From Heterobilharzia americana (lineage: Eukaryota > Platyhelminthes > Trematoda > Strigeidida > Schistosomatidae), in contig OX104127.1 of assembly GCA_944470555.2 (NCBI GenBank), positions 53,719,640-53,783,639 on the forward strand: a stretch of DNA of 64,000 nucleotides, in the 5' to 3' direction. The notes under the pieces are model-generated. The model was not told where the DNA came from, did not search any database, and worked only from the letters and a program-made list of their open reading frames with translations. This document shows, in pieces, positions 63,260 through 64,000 of this stretch. Both the position numbers and the translations under genes were made by a program. Every line of letters starts with the position of its first letter. The stretch's first letter is position 1.

Positions 63260-64000
63260 CTTTGAGCCTAAAAATATTTGAATATCGTATTACAAAAGAA
63301 TTAAAATGTAGGTCTTTCCAGTTACATGAAGTTATTGAACAGAGAACAATATGGTTCTGTTTATTCAAAGTGTCATACAGTGGAACAGTATCATTTACTA
63401 GATATCGTTTCGGTTATAATTCATTGCCCGTATTTGTGCAAGAAAACTGTGCAACTATATGAGACTTGGTTTATATAGTTCTAATTTTCTCTCCTTCATT
63501 GTGTGAGAATTCTCTATACATCTGGGACAAGTGTAGAATCATTCATAATGCATGTGTTTGGTGCTGACTCGATAAACGAAGATTTAGTCATGAATCTGTC
63601 CCTCCACATAACTAAATTAGTTTTTTATGCTGTCACTCTATCCCAGTCGACTGTTTGTGTATAATAGCGTGCATAGCTATAGCCTGGCATTTTTCTAAAT
63701 TCCTTATCTTATAACGATTTACTAATCTCGATTTAGCTAAGTTTTTGTTCTGTGTTATTCTAATTGACCCTGGCCGACTAGTTTGATCTATGTTTTTGAC
63801 CTCATAGTCATTGCAAAGTAAATAATTTTGCCTAATTGGGTCACTATGATCCTTTGACCCACAAAGCTTGTATCTAAGACAGTTTGATGGTTTAAATGGG
63901 ACTTTAATCCCACCCTTATTAAGAATTCATTGTAACTCTTCCAAGGTACCTTCTTTGTATAGTAACACATTGGGGCTTTGAATTCTCCCTCAACTCTGTC
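63260..64000 (-). mobile_element. Penelope-like element, runs off window end
   Basis: Parallels 44.4-45.15 kb on the same strand: 3' region with a decayed ribozyme (63400-63440), GIY-YIG remnants (63560-63830) and the basic linker in frame 63970-63788 (YNEFLIRVGLKSHLNHQT). The RT part would lie beyond 64000. Confidence 0.78.

Noticed and set aside
59893..64000. GAP catalytic exons
   Set aside because: Looked for YV..Y..LC..LEP and arginine-finger text after DALKE in the right phase; none seen. The 61719-61946 frame does not match.

Overview
The window looks like blood-fluke (Schistosoma or a close digenean relative) nuclear DNA: AT-rich, with very large introns, a dense mix of interspersed repeats, tRNA-headed SINEs carrying hammerhead ribozymes (Smalpha-like), Penelope-like retroelements (PLEs) and RTE-type non-LTR retrotransposons. 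The species call is inferred from these families, not from a database match.

One host gene is supported, on the + strand. Four exons (28471-28572, 49269-49367, 54045-54145, 59324-59892) join with consistent phases and GT/AG borders into 290 uninterrupted codons. They encode the end of a PH domain, the C2 domain and the lead-in to the GAP domain of a SynGAP/RASAL2/DAB2IP-type Ras GTPase-activating protein. Its introns here are about 20.7, 4.7 and 5.2 kb. Neither the earlier exons nor the catalytic GAP exons were found, so most of the window is probably intron of this gene.

The rest is repeats. RTE family A has about 14 fragments: one endonuclease/5' piece at 8.7-10.4 kb, the others RT to 3' end, often ending in a TAA-repeat tail and carrying a GGCT/CCAG microsatellite at one fixed internal site. 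RTE-like family B has fragments at 3.8, 30.0, 40.8 and 49.8 kb. PLE fragments (YVDD/YADD reverse transcriptase, GIY-YIG nuclease, hammerhead-like 3' motifs) lie at 5.3, 10.6, 11.7, 12.9, 37, 39, 40, 42, 44.4, 46.3, 46.7, 47.7, 55.8 and 63.3 kb. Smalpha-like hammerhead SINEs lie at 7.7, 13.5, 18.4, 22.6, 35.8, 43.8, 53.2, 53.6, 57.6 and 60.2 kb. A second hammerhead SINE, here called T, has its best copies at 7.37 and 62.8 kb. There are also a fold-back element with tRNA-like ends (23.2, 26.5 kb), a MITE-like family with GACTTTAAAGG termini (4.96, 6.55-7.09, 18.2 kb), and two adjacent palindromes at 18957-19687.

The strongest leads are (i) the twin palindromes, whose unrelated arms flank nearly the same 20-nt loop, as a long-hairpin RNA locus would look; (ii) the T-family SINE, with an intact cloverleaf-like head, an intact hammerhead core and copies arranged as inverted or tandem units; (iii) Smalpha-like copies 1.0-1.3 units long, one ending at the predicted ribozyme cleavage region.
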